Below, in pieces: positions 53,012-61,582 of a stretch of 64,000 nt of DNA. The translations under genes were made by a program, and so were the position numbers. The stretch covers positions 1 to 64,000 of the forward strand of contig CAZNJE010000012.1 in NCBI GenBank assembly GCA_964573295.1. Reading direction: 5' to 3'. The notes under the pieces were generated by a model. It searched no databases. It was not told the DNA's origin and worked only from the letters and a program-made list of their open reading frames with translations. Source of the stretch: CAYQJL01 sp964573295 (GTDB lineage: Bacteria; Eisenbacteria; RBG-16-71-46; CAIMUX01; WJJG01). How positions within the stretch are numbered: position 1 is the stretch's first letter; each line of letters starts with the position of its first letter.

Positions 53012-55915
53012 ATGAAGCGCAGGGTCATCCTGTTTGGACTTCTGAACCTGATACTGGCGAGCGTGGCCGGCCTGGCCGGTGCCCAGGAAGCCACGACCGG
53101 CTCCATCGTAGGGCTAGTCAGTGATCCGAGTGGGACACCGTTGGCCGATGTCATGGTGACGGTAACCTCGGACCAAGGTTCCAAGACCGTCCGAACCGAT
53201 GCGGACGGTCGATTTCGGGTTCCCTATCTCACACCGGGGGTGTACGGGCTGACAGCCTCGCACCCTGGTTACATCACCGCCGGGTGCCAGGGCATCGAGG
53301 TTCGTCTCCTGGCCCGCGTGCGTATCGAAGCGGTGCTCACACCGGGCGCCTCGGAGACAATCGAGGTCGTGGGCAGCGCCCCGACGATCGACCTGTCCTC
53401 GACCACGACCGGGGCCACGATCGGTTCGTCCCTCATGTCGAGCATCCCGCTGGGGCGGAGGTTCTCGTCCACGTTGACGATGGCGCCCAATGTCGTCGAG
53501 AGCGGCATCGATGCCTCGAATCCGTCGATCTCAGGCGGTAGCGGCCTCGAGAACACCTACATGGTCGATGGCATGAGCATCGGCAATACCGGATACGGCA
53601 GCGCCGGCTCCTACTCGATCATCTACGGGTCCATGGGCTCCGGGGTCAACTACGACTACATCAAGGAAGTGCAGGTCAAGACCGGAGGCTACGAGCCCGA
53701 GTACGGAGAAGCCCTCGGTGGGTTCGTCAACATGGTGACGAAGTCGGGCACGAATACCTTCTCCGGCAGCGTTTTCTCCTACCTCCGGCTCCACGACCTG
53801 GCCGGAAGTATCGTCAAGAGCGACCACTGGCTCCTTTCGTCGCACGTCTCCGCCTACGAGAGCCGCGATTACGGCTTTGAAGCGGGGGGCCCCGTCGTCA
53901 AGGACAAGGCATTCTGGTTCGCCGCGTTCAATCCCACCTTCACCACCTTCACGCGCGAGCCTTCGATCGCGGTCGAAGAACAGCAAGGATTCGAACACAG
54001 CCTCGAGGTGGACCGGACCATCTACAACTACGCGGCCAATCTGAAGTGGAACGTTACGCCCCGCCACACACTGGGCGTATCGGCCTTTGGTGATCCTTCC
54101 GTGGGAGGTGACGGCGCGCAGCGTTCATCCGCCGTGGCGATCGGGGATCCCAGCACCCGTTACTCGGAGCTGACCTACGGCGGACACAACGTCGTTGGGC
54201 ACTGGAACGGGCAGCTTACCCCGAACTGGTTCATCGAGGCGACCGCGGCCTACCATCAGGACGAGTTCGAAGAGGATCCGACGAACGACACGCCCCAGGG
54301 CTTCGATCTGCGCGACTACGTCCTTCGGCGGTACGGCGGCGTGGGATTCTACGAGAACAACACGTCGACCAACGCGCAGTATCAGCTGAAGTTCTCCAAC
54401 TACTTCAAGGCCGGCGGCGAGCATCACCTCCGTTACGGTTTCAACTATCAGGATATCGGCTACGAGGAGGTTGCGAACTTCACCGGACCACGCGGCATAC
54501 AGATCCGCAAGGCCGACGGTTCGATCGTGAGCTCGAGCAGCGGTTTCAGCTGGGACATCGACCCCGGGGGCACCCGGTTCCGTATCAACCGGGTCCGCAC
54601 CGGAGAACTGGGCGCCGAGACCACGGCCGACTACCGGGCCGCGTTTCTCTCCGACACCTGGAATCCCACGCCCTACTTGAGCATCATGGCCGGTGTGCGC
54701 TACGAAGAGGAGAAGCTGACGGGCAACGTCACCGAGTTCACCTGGGAGGACAACTGGGCGCCTCGATTCCACCTCACGCTCGATCCGACGCGGGACAACC
54801 GCAGCAAGGTGTCCTTCGCCTACGGGCGCTACTACGGGAAGGTGCCCAACGATCTGGCCGTGCGTGCCATGTCGCAGGAAGTCACCTATGTCGTCGACTA
54901 CGATCTGGAGCAGATCGACCTCTCCGATCCGAACAACCCGACCCCCACAACCTCCTGGCTGGACGCGCAGGATGGGGATCCGATCGTCTTCGGCAATGAT
55001 CAGACCCGCATCGATCCGGACTCGAAGCTGAGCTATGTGGACGAGTTCGTGCTGGAGCTTGAACGGGAGGTGTTGCCCGATGTTACCGTCGGCGTGACCT
55101 ATCTCCATCGCCGTCTCGGTCGCACGCTCGAGGATGTGCAGGACAGTCTCTACTCGGCGCAACTCGAGGGGGGCGGATTCGGCGATTACGTGATCACCAA
55201 TCCGCAGCCTCCCAACTGGCCTGAACCGCGGCGGGACTATGACGCCGTGACGCTCCAGGTCGAGAAGCGCATGCGTGATCACTGGCAGTTACTGGCGTCC
55301 TACACGTGGTCACGTCTCTATGGCAACTACGAAGGCTACTTCCGTCGCGACAATGGGCAGAGCGATCCCTTCATCACCTCGGCCTTCGACTGGCCCTACC
55401 TGCCCGACTACGAGGTCTGGAAGTACACGAGCGCCAGCGGGCCGCTTCCGAGCGACCGCCCGCACGTGTTCAATCTGTTCTCTTCCTATCAGCTCGAGAA
55501 TGGCCTGGACATGGGGATGAGCTTGAGGGTGCAGAGCGGCACTCCGATCACCAAGCTCGGCTACAACTGGGTCTACGCCAGCGAATCGGAGATCCTGCTC
55601 GAGAATCGTGGCGACAGCGGCCGAACCCCGAGCACCAGCAGCGTAGGCCTCCATCTGGGCTACCCCTTCCATTTCCCTGCCGGCCTCACCGGTGGGGCGA
55701 TCAAAACGCTGGAGCTGACCGTGGATGTCTTCAATGTCTTCAATCAGCGGGAAGCCGTCTACGTCGATACGATGGCGGAGGTGGGCGGATCGGTACAGGG
55801 CGAGCCGTATAGTCCCGAGGAACCTTGTCCCGACTGCGAGAATCCGGACTTCGGGAAGGCGTACGTATTCCAGAGTCCAAGGCAAATCGTGCTAGCCGTG
55901 CGAGCCCGGTTCTAG
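53012..55915 (+). CDS. TonB-dependent receptor with carboxypeptidase-like N-terminal domain (Oar-like)
   Basis: 967 residues. A signal peptide (VILFGLLNLILASVAGLAGAQ) is followed by a CarboxypepD-regulatory-like domain (GSIVGLVSDPSGTPLADVMVTVTS...TDADGRFRVPYLTPGVYGL). A plug region (EVVGSAPTIDLSS, NTYMVDGMSIGNT, VQVKTGGYEPEYGEALGGFVNMVTKSGTN) and a long beta-barrel ending ...QSPRQIVLAVRARF follow. Oar-type receptors of this layout take up peptides, siderophores or polymers; the ligand is not evident. GGGAGG lies about ten bases before ATG 53012. It converges on its likely energiser genes tonB-exbB-exbD, 536 bases downstream. Confidence 0.92.
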   Translation: MKRRVILFGLLNLILASVAGLAGAQEATTGSIVGLVSDPSGTPLADVMVTVTSDQGSKTVRTDADGRFRVPYLTPGVYGLTASHPGYITAGCQGIEVRLLARVRIEAVLTPGASETIEVVGSAPTIDLSSTTTGATIGSSLMSSIPLGRRFSSTLTMAPNVVESGIDASNPSISGGSGLENTYMVDGMSIGNTGYGSAGSYSIIYGSMGSGVNYDYIKEVQVKTGGYEPEYGEALGGFVNMVTKSGTNTFSGSVFSYLRLHDLAGSIVKSDHWLLSSHVSAYESRDYGFEAGGPVVKDKAFWFAAFNPTFTTFTREPSIAVEEQQGFEHSLEVDRTIYNYAANLKWNVTPRHTLGVSAFGDPSVGGDGAQRSSAVAIGDPSTRYSELTYGGHNVVGHWNGQLTPNWFIEATAAYHQDEFEEDPTNDTPQGFDLRDYVLRRYGGVGFYENNTSTNAQYQLKFSNYFKAGGEHHLRYGFNYQDIGYEEVANFTGPRGIQIRKADGSIVSSSSGFSWDIDPGGTRFRINRVRTGELGAETTADYRAAFLSDTWNPTPYLSIMAGVRYEEEKLTGNVTEFTWEDNWAPRFHLTLDPTRDNRSKVSFAYGRYYGKVPNDLAVRAMSQEVTYVVDYDLEQIDLSDPNNPTPTTSWLDAQDGDPIVFGNDQTRIDPDSKLSYVDEFVLELEREVLPDVTVGVTYLHRRLGRTLEDVQDSLYSAQLEGGGFGDYVITNPQPPNWPEPRRDYDAVTLQVEKRMRDHWQLLASYTWSRLYGNYEGYFRRDNGQSDPFITSAFDWPYLPDYEVWKYTSASGPLPSDRPHVFNLFSSYQLENGLDMGMSLRVQSGTPITKLGYNWVYASESEILLENRGDSGRTPSTSSVGLHLGYPFHFPAGLTGGAIKTLELTVDVFNVFNQREAVYVDTMAEVGGSVQGEPYSPEEPCPDCENPDFGKAYVFQSPRQIVLAVRARF

Positions 55916-56009
55916 TGCCGGGATCGCCGCCTGGGGGGCGGTTTCTGGGAGGTGACTTCTGGGCGTTGGGTTCTGGGGGATGGGTTCTTCGACCGGCGCT
56001 AGACAGAAA

Positions 56010-56056
56010 CTCGTTTCATCCGCTGCGGGTCGCCCGAACGGGCGGTGAGGAACTAG
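56010..56056. repeat. 45-47-bp direct repeat, copy 1
   Basis: Starts CTCGTTTCATCCGCTGCGG and ends GAACTAG. It contains CGCCCG-AA-CGGGCG, a small hairpin. The partner is 56410-56454, exactly 400 bases downstream. Confidence 0.85.
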
Positions 56057-56140
56057 ACAGAAACTCACGCCACATGCAGGCACTGTGACCCGACCCTAGT
56101 CGCCTGTGTTGCGGTCCGTGTTGCAACATTGTCTCGACAG

Positions 56141-56158
56141 TTTTGCCCCGGGGCAAAA
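56141..56158. promoter_or_regulatory. Perfect 18-bp palindrome
   Basis: TTTTGCCCCGGGGCAAAA is fully self-complementary with no spacer. It lies between convergent genes; it may be an operator, or act as a terminator in both directions since A/T runs flank the GC core. Confidence 0.55.
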
Positions 56159-56409
56159 AACTTAACTTCCTGATATCGAATGGGTTATAGGCCCTCAACC
56201 GTGCCAAGATCGGCTTCTTCCACGCGTGCTGTCGACGGAAGGAGGTAAGCTGACGATCGGCTGACGATCGGCCGTGGACGACGGAGCCTGACAGTCGCCC
56301 GTGGACAGCGGAGCCTGGAGGCCGGCCACCCGCCACGGCACATGCAGGCTGACCAAAGCCGGTGGAATAGAGAAGCCGGCCAGCTTGCCACGCCGCTCGT
56401 GGCCTGCAT

Positions 56410-56454
56410 CTCGTTTCATCCGCTGCGGATCGGCCGAAGGGCGGTGAAGAACTA
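56410..56454. repeat. 45-47-bp direct repeat, copy 2 (abuts exbD stop)
   Basis: Same sequence as copy 1 with a few changes. Its final CTAG forms the exbD stop codon on the minus strand, so the repeat may carry the end of a gene duplicated here. Confidence 0.85.
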
Positions 56455-56889
56455 GTAAGATCCCGCCGAAGCGAGACTCAATGAATCCGGGATCATCCCG
56501 ATCGTTTGCGCGCCACCCTCCCGGCACCCGTCCATCAACTCGACCACCCGGCCGTAGGGCGCCCCGGGCGCCGCATCCACGAACAGGAGCCGGCGTCCAC
56601 CACGTTTCGCAAAGAGCTCGCGAAGCCTCTCGGGGAGCTCGCCCTGAGGCAGACGCTCGTTGTTGAGCCACACCTCACCTTCGGCCCCAAGATAGACTAC
56701 GAGCTGGCGCTCGCTGTAGTCGGACGGCAGCGTGTGACCCGCCTTTTGCGGGATGTTCGATTCCATCGCCTTGGTCATGACGGGGGCCACCATGATGAAG
56801 ATGATCAGGAGCACGAGAAGCACATCCACGAGCGGGGTCACGTTGATCGATGCACGCATCTGGTCCATGGAGTTCTCTCCGTTTGCCAT
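56452..56889 (-). CDS. exbD: Biopolymer transport protein ExbD (second copy)
   Basis: 145 residues. MRASINVTPLVDVLLVLLIIFIMVAPVM is the single membrane helix with the functional Asp of ExbD/TolR. The C-terminal periplasmic domain (LVVYLGAEGEVWLNNERLP, RRLLFVDAAPGAPYGRVVELMDGCREGG) is typical. With ExbB it uses the proton gradient to energise TonB. It is one of two adjacent exbD genes, three bases after the first. Its stop lies in a direct repeat. Confidence 0.92.
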   Translation of the reverse strand: MANGENSMDQMRASINVTPLVDVLLVLLIIFIMVAPVMTKAMESNIPQKAGHTLPSDYSERQLVVYLGAEGEVWLNNERLPQGELPERLRELFAKRGGRRLLFVDAAPGAPYGRVVELMDGCREGGAQTIGMIPDSLSLASAGSY

Positions 56890-56892
56890 GAC

Positions 56893-57333
56893 TCAGTCTC
56901 CTTGCGCGCGGCCGGGTGCTTCCCGAGCGATCAGTGAGGCGTCTCGGAACCCCGCGCGACGCCCGGCCTGGAGCACCTCCTTGACCCGGCGGTAGGGCAC
57001 GTTGCGATCGGCCTTGATTTGAAGCGGGCGCTGCGGAAACTGCCCATGGGTCGTCAGCAGCACGGCCTCCAGGTCGCCGGCCGTCACGGGATCGCTCTCC
57101 AGGTAGATCTGCCCGTCATCGCCGATGTTGACGGTGAGGGCGACATGACGGTCCAGGGACGTATCTGTGACGTGGCGTGCCGCCGGCAAGTCGACGGTCA
57201 CCCCCTCCTGAAGCAGGGGCGTGACCACGATGAAGATGATCAACACGACCAGCATCACGTCGACGAGCGGCGTGACGTTGATCTCGCTGTTTAGCGGGGG
57301 ACCGGCCGGCCCGTGGTGCCCTCGAGCTTCCAT
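56893..57333 (-). CDS. exbD: Biopolymer transport protein ExbD (first copy)
   Basis: 146 residues. LNSEINVTPLVDVMLVVLIIFIVVTPLL is the ExbD membrane segment with its Asp; ALTVNIGDDGQIYLESDPV, RPLQIKADRNVPYRRVKEVLQAGRRAGF is the periplasmic domain. ATG 57333 lies 43 bases inside the end of exbB, with GAGG upstream. Two exbD genes beside one exbB are known from other TonB clusters; they may form mixed complexes. Confidence 0.92.
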   Translation of the reverse strand: MEARGHHGPAGPPLNSEINVTPLVDVMLVVLIIFIVVTPLLQEGVTVDLPAARHVTDTSLDRHVALTVNIGDDGQIYLESDPVTAGDLEAVLLTTHGQFPQRPLQIKADRNVPYRRVKEVLQAGRRAGFRDASLIAREAPGRAQGD

Positions 57334-58025
57334 GCCTCGCCTCGTGACCTCTTGATGAAGTAGTCGACCAGCTCGCTGCACGCGTTGTGCATCTCGCTGC
57401 CAATACGTTCCATCCGTCCCAGGAAGTAATTGAATCCCCAGACCGCCGGCAGCGCGACCAGAATGCCCGCCGCCGTGTTCACCAGTGCCTCGGCAATGCC
57501 GCCGGCCACCGCGCCGATCCCGCCGGAGCCGGTGGCGGCCATACCGAAGAAGCTGTTCATGATGCCGATCACCGTCCCGAAGAGTCCCACGAAGGGTGCG
57601 GTGGAAGCGACCGAAGCCAGGATCGGTAGCCCGCGCTTGAGTTCCTGTGTGATCACGACGCTCTCGCGCTGCGTGGCGCTGCGCAGTGTCTTCTCGCGAG
57701 TCTCATCGTTCGCGCCCAGGGTCCCTGTTTCCCAATCAGGGGACACGTCCCGGATCGCCGAGGCGTAGATGCGCGCCACATGGCTGCTCGGATGTCGTTT
57801 CGTCTCGGCCATCACCCGGTCGAGGTCACCCTCGATCAGGTTGGTCCGCGCCGTGGCGATGAAGGCCTGGGTCTGCTGCTGCACCTTGCGGAAGTGCCGC
57901 CAGCGGTCGATCATGATTCCGCTGGAGAGTACCGACATGAGCAGGAGGCAGATGAGGACCAGGTGTCCTACCGTTCCCATGGATTGCCAGATCTCGGCCG
58001 GCCCATAGGTGATCGCTGGATGCAT
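57291..58025 (-). CDS. exbB: Biopolymer transport protein ExbB
   Basis: 244 residues with three membrane helices of the MotA/TolQ/ExbB family. LPILASVASTAPFVGLFGTVIGIMNSF is the diagnostic segment, followed by GIAEALVNTAAGILVALPAVWGFNYF. It forms the proton channel with ExbD and drives TonB. It lies between tonB and exbD on the minus strand. Confidence 0.95.
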   Translation of the reverse strand: MHPAITYGPAEIWQSMGTVGHLVLICLLLMSVLSSGIMIDRWRHFRKVQQQTQAFIATARTNLIEGDLDRVMAETKRHPSSHVARIYASAIRDVSPDWETGTLGANDETREKTLRSATQRESVVITQELKRGLPILASVASTAPFVGLFGTVIGIMNSFFGMAATGSGGIGAVAGGIAEALVNTAAGILVALPAVWGFNYFLGRMERIGSEMHNACSELVDYFIKRSRGEAWKLEGTTGRPVPR

Positions 58026-58037
58026 GTTGTGCGCTCC

Positions 58038-58892
58038 TCAGCCCAGGACGAAGTCGACCGTGAGCTCGAAGTAGACATCGACCGGTTGACCATTGCGTCT
58101 TCCGGGGTTGAATCTCCATTGCTCGAGGGCCTCGATGGCTGCCTGCGTGCAGCCCATGCCGAGCCCCCTCACGACCCGAATTTCGCCGACCCCGCCGTCA
58201 CGCAGAATGACCGCCTCGAGCGTGACCTGTCCCTCCAGATGGGCATTGCGCGCCGGTGTCGGATAGATCGGCTGTACCCGGTGCACCGGCACCGGCGCCG
58301 TGACCCCGCCGCCTGCGCGCAACGGCCCGGGCGGCAGGGGATCGCCTCCAACGACTCCGCCCGGAATGCCTCCGGGTATCCCGCCCGGCACACCGCCGGG
58401 CAAACCGCCCTCGACCGCTGGGCCTGCGCCGGCCCGCGGGTGGCCGGGCATCGAACCCGTATGAATGGACTCGGGCGTGTGCGAGGGTTGCACGATCCTG
58501 CCGGCCAGCGGGTCGGGCGAGTGCTCCGGTTCCGGCAGAAGCTCGGCCAGATCCTCGCTGACCAGGTTCTCGGCTTCCTTCAGGAAGGCGTCCATGGCCA
58601 GGGGATCCGGGCTCTGCGCGGTCAGCGGGGGGGCCGCCGCCGGCGTCGTCATCGGGTCGTCCGATTCCCGCGGCGGTCCGGGTGCGGTGGCCTCTCCAGA
58701 GATGGCCGGTCCCGCACCGAACTGCAAGAATGTCACCTTGACCGGGGGCTCGCTGGCGGCGGAATCCTGCAGGTGGCTGGTGAGCACCACTGCGGCGACC
58801 AGAGCCAGATGCACGAGGAGCGCAACGCCGAACGGGCCGCCTCCCCAGCGACGCCTGCGCCGGGCGCCTGAATCGATCAAGCTGTCGAACAA
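58038..58892 (-). CDS. tonB: Energy transducer TonB
   Basis: 284 residues. A single N-terminal membrane helix (FGVALLVHLALVAAVVLTSHL) precedes a long Pro/Gly-rich periplasmic spacer with a GG[IV]PGG repeat. The C-terminal TonB domain follows: VQPIYPTPARNAHLEGQVTLEAVILRDGGVGEIRVVRGLG...AAIEALEQWRFNPGRRNGQPV. The start is TTG 58892 with GGGGAGGT eight bases before. It transfers energy to outer-membrane receptors such as the convergent one at 53012. Confidence 0.92.
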   Translation of the reverse strand: MFDSLIDSGARRRRRWGGGPFGVALLVHLALVAAVVLTSHLQDSAASEPPVKVTFLQFGAGPAISGEATAPGPPRESDDPMTTPAAAPPLTAQSPDPLAMDAFLKEAENLVSEDLAELLPEPEHSPDPLAGRIVQPSHTPESIHTGSMPGHPRAGAGPAVEGGLPGGVPGGIPGGIPGGVVGGDPLPPGPLRAGGGVTAPVPVHRVQPIYPTPARNAHLEGQVTLEAVILRDGGVGEIRVVRGLGMGCTQAAIEALEQWRFNPGRRNGQPVDVYFELTVDFVLG

Positions 58893-59319
58893 GCGCTGCT
58901 ACCTCCCCTGACGGATCGCGCGGCCATGCCCGGACAGCCCCGGTCGTCCGGACGGTCCCCGTCAGCCTGATCGCGCCGGCGGCCCCGCGGGCAGTCGTTG
59001 CCTCACGGCCTGGGCAATTGCTTCCCTGCGCAGCGATTCCCTGCTCTTCCTCAGATCGGCTGATTCCCGCTACTTCATGAGGGCCCGGTGATCCGCCCGT
59101 GGGACCGAGGCCGCTGCGGGTGAATCCCTCCGGCGCGGTCACCGGAGGCTTCTTCGCCTCATTTCAGCAACTTCCTGGAGAGGGCTCGTCAAGAATGGGC
59201 CCCAAATGCCGATCATCAGAGATGGGGAGGACCAGTCTGCCTTCCCACCGATGCCCGGCTGGATCTGGGTGGGCGGGGGGACCGGCATAGCCGGATGAGA
59301 CCCCAACGGAGGTGTGTAC
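58893..59319. other. Divergent intergenic region between tonB and the YfiR-like gene
   Basis: There are 427 bases without a supported gene. Promoters for both directions should lie here, but I see no clear -35/-10 pair. Open frames on either strand are GC-driven shadows. Confidence 0.4.
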
Positions 59320-59979
59320 TTGAGACGCAAGCCGTCACGGCAGCTCTGGCGACGCGCAGTCTGTATGCTGCTCTTGGCGTTGCTGTGCCTGGCGGCGACC
59401 CATCGTCTCGCGCCTTTGCCCGCCTGGGCGTCGACGATCAACGTCCATTACGAAGACACCTTCGATGACGTGATGGCGACCGAAGAGACCGCCGCCGAGG
59501 TCAAAGCCGCCTTCCTGCTTCGATTCCCCGACTTCGTCGGTTGGGGGCATCCGCTGGGGGACACACTGCGCATCGGTGTCACCGGCGATAGCGCCCTGGC
59601 CAGCATGCTGGTCCGACTGGCCGATCAAGAGAACCAGTCGGGTCTGGGTTCGCCCTATCGCCTCGAGGTAACCGAGATCACCGAAGGGATGTCCTCGCCT
59701 CGGTGCGACATTCTGGTCATGGGAGCGGACGTGGATTCGCAGCGGGTGGCCACGCTGCTCGAGGCACACAATTCGGGCACCCTGACGGTGGGTGTGTGGA
59801 ACGAGCCGCGCGGTGAAACCATCATCCGGCTCTATCGTGAGGGCAGCAGCGTTCGCTTCGCCATCAGTCAAACACTGGCCAAAGAGGCCGGATTGCTGAT
59901 CAGCTCGAAGCTGCTCAATCTGGCCGGGGACCGGTCGAGCCGGGAGCCCCGAGTGGTCTACCGTACTCTGAGAGGCTGA
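59320..59979 (+). CDS. Exported YfiR-like (DUF4154) protein
   Basis: 219 residues. TTG 59320 is chosen because GGAGG lies seven bases before it; GTG 59314 is too close to that site. A signal segment (VCMLLLALLCLAATHRLAPLPAWA) precedes EVKAAFLLRFPDFVGWG...TLRIGVTGDSALASML, CDILVMGADVDSQRVATLLE and EPRGETIIRLYREGSSVRFAISQTLAKEAGLLISSKLLNLA, the YfiR pattern. YfiR-type proteins sit in the periplasm and control partner membrane sensors. The next gene, eight bases on, is such a sensor. Confidence 0.85.
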   Translation: MRRKPSRQLWRRAVCMLLLALLCLAATHRLAPLPAWASTINVHYEDTFDDVMATEETAAEVKAAFLLRFPDFVGWGHPLGDTLRIGVTGDSALASMLVRLADQENQSGLGSPYRLEVTEITEGMSSPRCDILVMGADVDSQRVATLLEAHNSGTLTVGVWNEPRGETIIRLYREGSSVRFAISQTLAKEAGLLISSKLLNLAGDRSSREPRVVYRTLRG

Positions 59980-59987
59980 GACGCATC

Positions 59988-61550
59988 ATGTGGCACTTCT
60001 ACCGAAGCCTGCACCTCTCACTGCGCAAGAAGCTGATCGGCTTCACGCTCTTGGCGACCACGGTCGTCATTCTGGGTCTGGGTTCCTTCTTCATGCATCG
60101 CGAGAACGGCATGGTGCGCCGCAGCGGAGCCCAACTGGCCGAGCAGGCCGCCGACCTGGTGGCCTCGAGCGCGGCCCCGGCGGTGCTTTTCGCCGATCCC
60201 GACGCGGTACGTGAGGCCCTGGCGTCACTTCAGGCGGTTCCGGACATCGAGCAAGCCTGGGTGAGCGATGATCACGGACGCTTGATGGCCCGCTATGACC
60301 AGCAGCGGCAGTTCGCCGAGCCCGACAGCGCTGGTTTTCTGCAGGTCGATACCGAGCGCTTCATGCTCGTCGAGCGTTCGATCAAACACCGCGGCCAGAA
60401 GATCGGCACGCTGTATCTGGCTTTCGACACGGCCCCGATCGTGCGCCAGGCCCGCCAGAACATGGTCCTGGTGGCTGCCGCGGCCCTGGCGGCGATGCTG
60501 GTGTCCGGACTCGTCGCGGGTGCTCTGTTCCAAACCGTCGCCGGACGATTGCATCGCCTGACCGAGGGCGCACACCGGCTGGCCGAGGGGCAGCTCGATA
60601 CACGCATCTCCGAGTGCGGCCGCGATGAGATCGGCCAGCTGGCGGAGACGTTCAACGGCATGGCCACCTCGGTGCAGGCGGCCAACACCCAACTTTCATC
60701 GGCCAATGAACGGTTGCGCCGGTCTCAAGCCCAAGTGCAAGCCTATGCCGAGGGGCTCGAGAAGATGGTGGAAGATCGTACCCGCGAGTTGCTGGCGGCC
60801 AAGGAGGCGGCCGAGTACGCCAGTATGGTGAAGTCCGAATTCCTGGCCAATGTCTCGCACGAGATCCGCACACCCCTCAACGGCATCATCGGCTTGGCCG
60901 ACATGCTTTCGGTCTCGGAGGTCACCGGGGAGCAGGAGGCGTGGGTCGGCAACATTCTGCAGTGCGGCGAGAACCTACTGGCCCTGATCAATGACGTACT
61001 CGACTTCTCGAAAATCGAGTCCGGCAAGCTGGAGTTGGAGGCGCGCCCCTTCCAGCCCCAGGATCTGGTGACGCGCGCGCTCGCCACGGTGCGGCCTACC
61101 GCGGATTCGAAAGGGCTGCAGCTCGATCTGGCTGTCGAGGGCGGCGATGCCGCGGCCGTCCTGGGTGATGAGCGGCGATTGTTCCAGGTCCTGCTCAATC
61201 TGGTCTCCAATGCCGTCAAGTTCACCGGAGAGGGCAGCGTGCGGGTCCGCTTGAGCTACTCGCCGGATGCGGGGCGGAACCGCTGTCGCCTGCGCTTCGA
61301 TGTGATCGACACCGGCATCGGGATCGCGCAGGAGAAGCTCGAGATGATCTTCGACAGTTTCACCCAGGTCGATGGTTCGACCGCTCGGCAATTCGGCGGA
61401 ACCGGCCTGGGCCTGGCGATTGCCCGGCGCCTGACCCAGATGATGGGTGGCCAGTTGCTCGTCGAGAGCACACTCGGTCGGGGGTCGGTGTTTACGATCG
61501 ACGTGACCTTGCCCTTAGCCGATGCGCTTTCCTGTGAGCCTGCCGCCTAG
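59988..61550 (+). CDS. Membrane sensor histidine kinase with CHASE8-HAMP
   Basis: 520 residues. Two membrane helices (LIGFTLLATTVVILGLGSFF and MVLVAAAALAAMLVSGLVAGAL) flank a CHASE8-like periplasmic domain (ASSAAPAVLFADPDAVREALASLQAVPDIEQAWV). HAMP follows, then a coiled coil. HisKA has its His in FLANVSHEIRTPLNG near residue 290; HATPase_c has NLVSNAVKFT, DTGIGI and GGTGLGLAI. There is no receiver domain. The YfiR-like protein just upstream likely binds the periplasmic domain, as YfiR binds YfiN in the c-di-GMP system; here the output is a phosphorelay. No response regulator is in the window. Confidence 0.92.
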   Translation: MWHFYRSLHLSLRKKLIGFTLLATTVVILGLGSFFMHRENGMVRRSGAQLAEQAADLVASSAAPAVLFADPDAVREALASLQAVPDIEQAWVSDDHGRLMARYDQQRQFAEPDSAGFLQVDTERFMLVERSIKHRGQKIGTLYLAFDTAPIVRQARQNMVLVAAAALAAMLVSGLVAGALFQTVAGRLHRLTEGAHRLAEGQLDTRISECGRDEIGQLAETFNGMATSVQAANTQLSSANERLRRSQAQVQAYAEGLEKMVEDRTRELLAAKEAAEYASMVKSEFLANVSHEIRTPLNGIIGLADMLSVSEVTGEQEAWVGNILQCGENLLALINDVLDFSKIESGKLELEARPFQPQDLVTRALATVRPTADSKGLQLDLAVEGGDAAAVLGDERRLFQVLLNLVSNAVKFTGEGSVRVRLSYSPDAGRNRCRLRFDVIDTGIGIAQEKLEMIFDSFTQVDGSTARQFGGTGLGLAIARRLTQMMGGQLLVESTLGRGSVFTIDVTLPLADALSCEPAA

Positions 61551-61582
61551 ACGATGAACCGGCGTCGGCGAGCACCCGCGTC

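Larger units (their letters stand above)
55916..56451. other. Repeat-rich region between receptor and exbD
   Basis: There are 536 bases without a gene between two convergent stops. It contains two copies of a 45-47-base repeat 400 bases apart, AGACAGAAACTC twice, CTGACGATCGG twice, CACATGCAGGC twice, and an 18-base palindrome (56141-56158). Confidence 0.6.
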
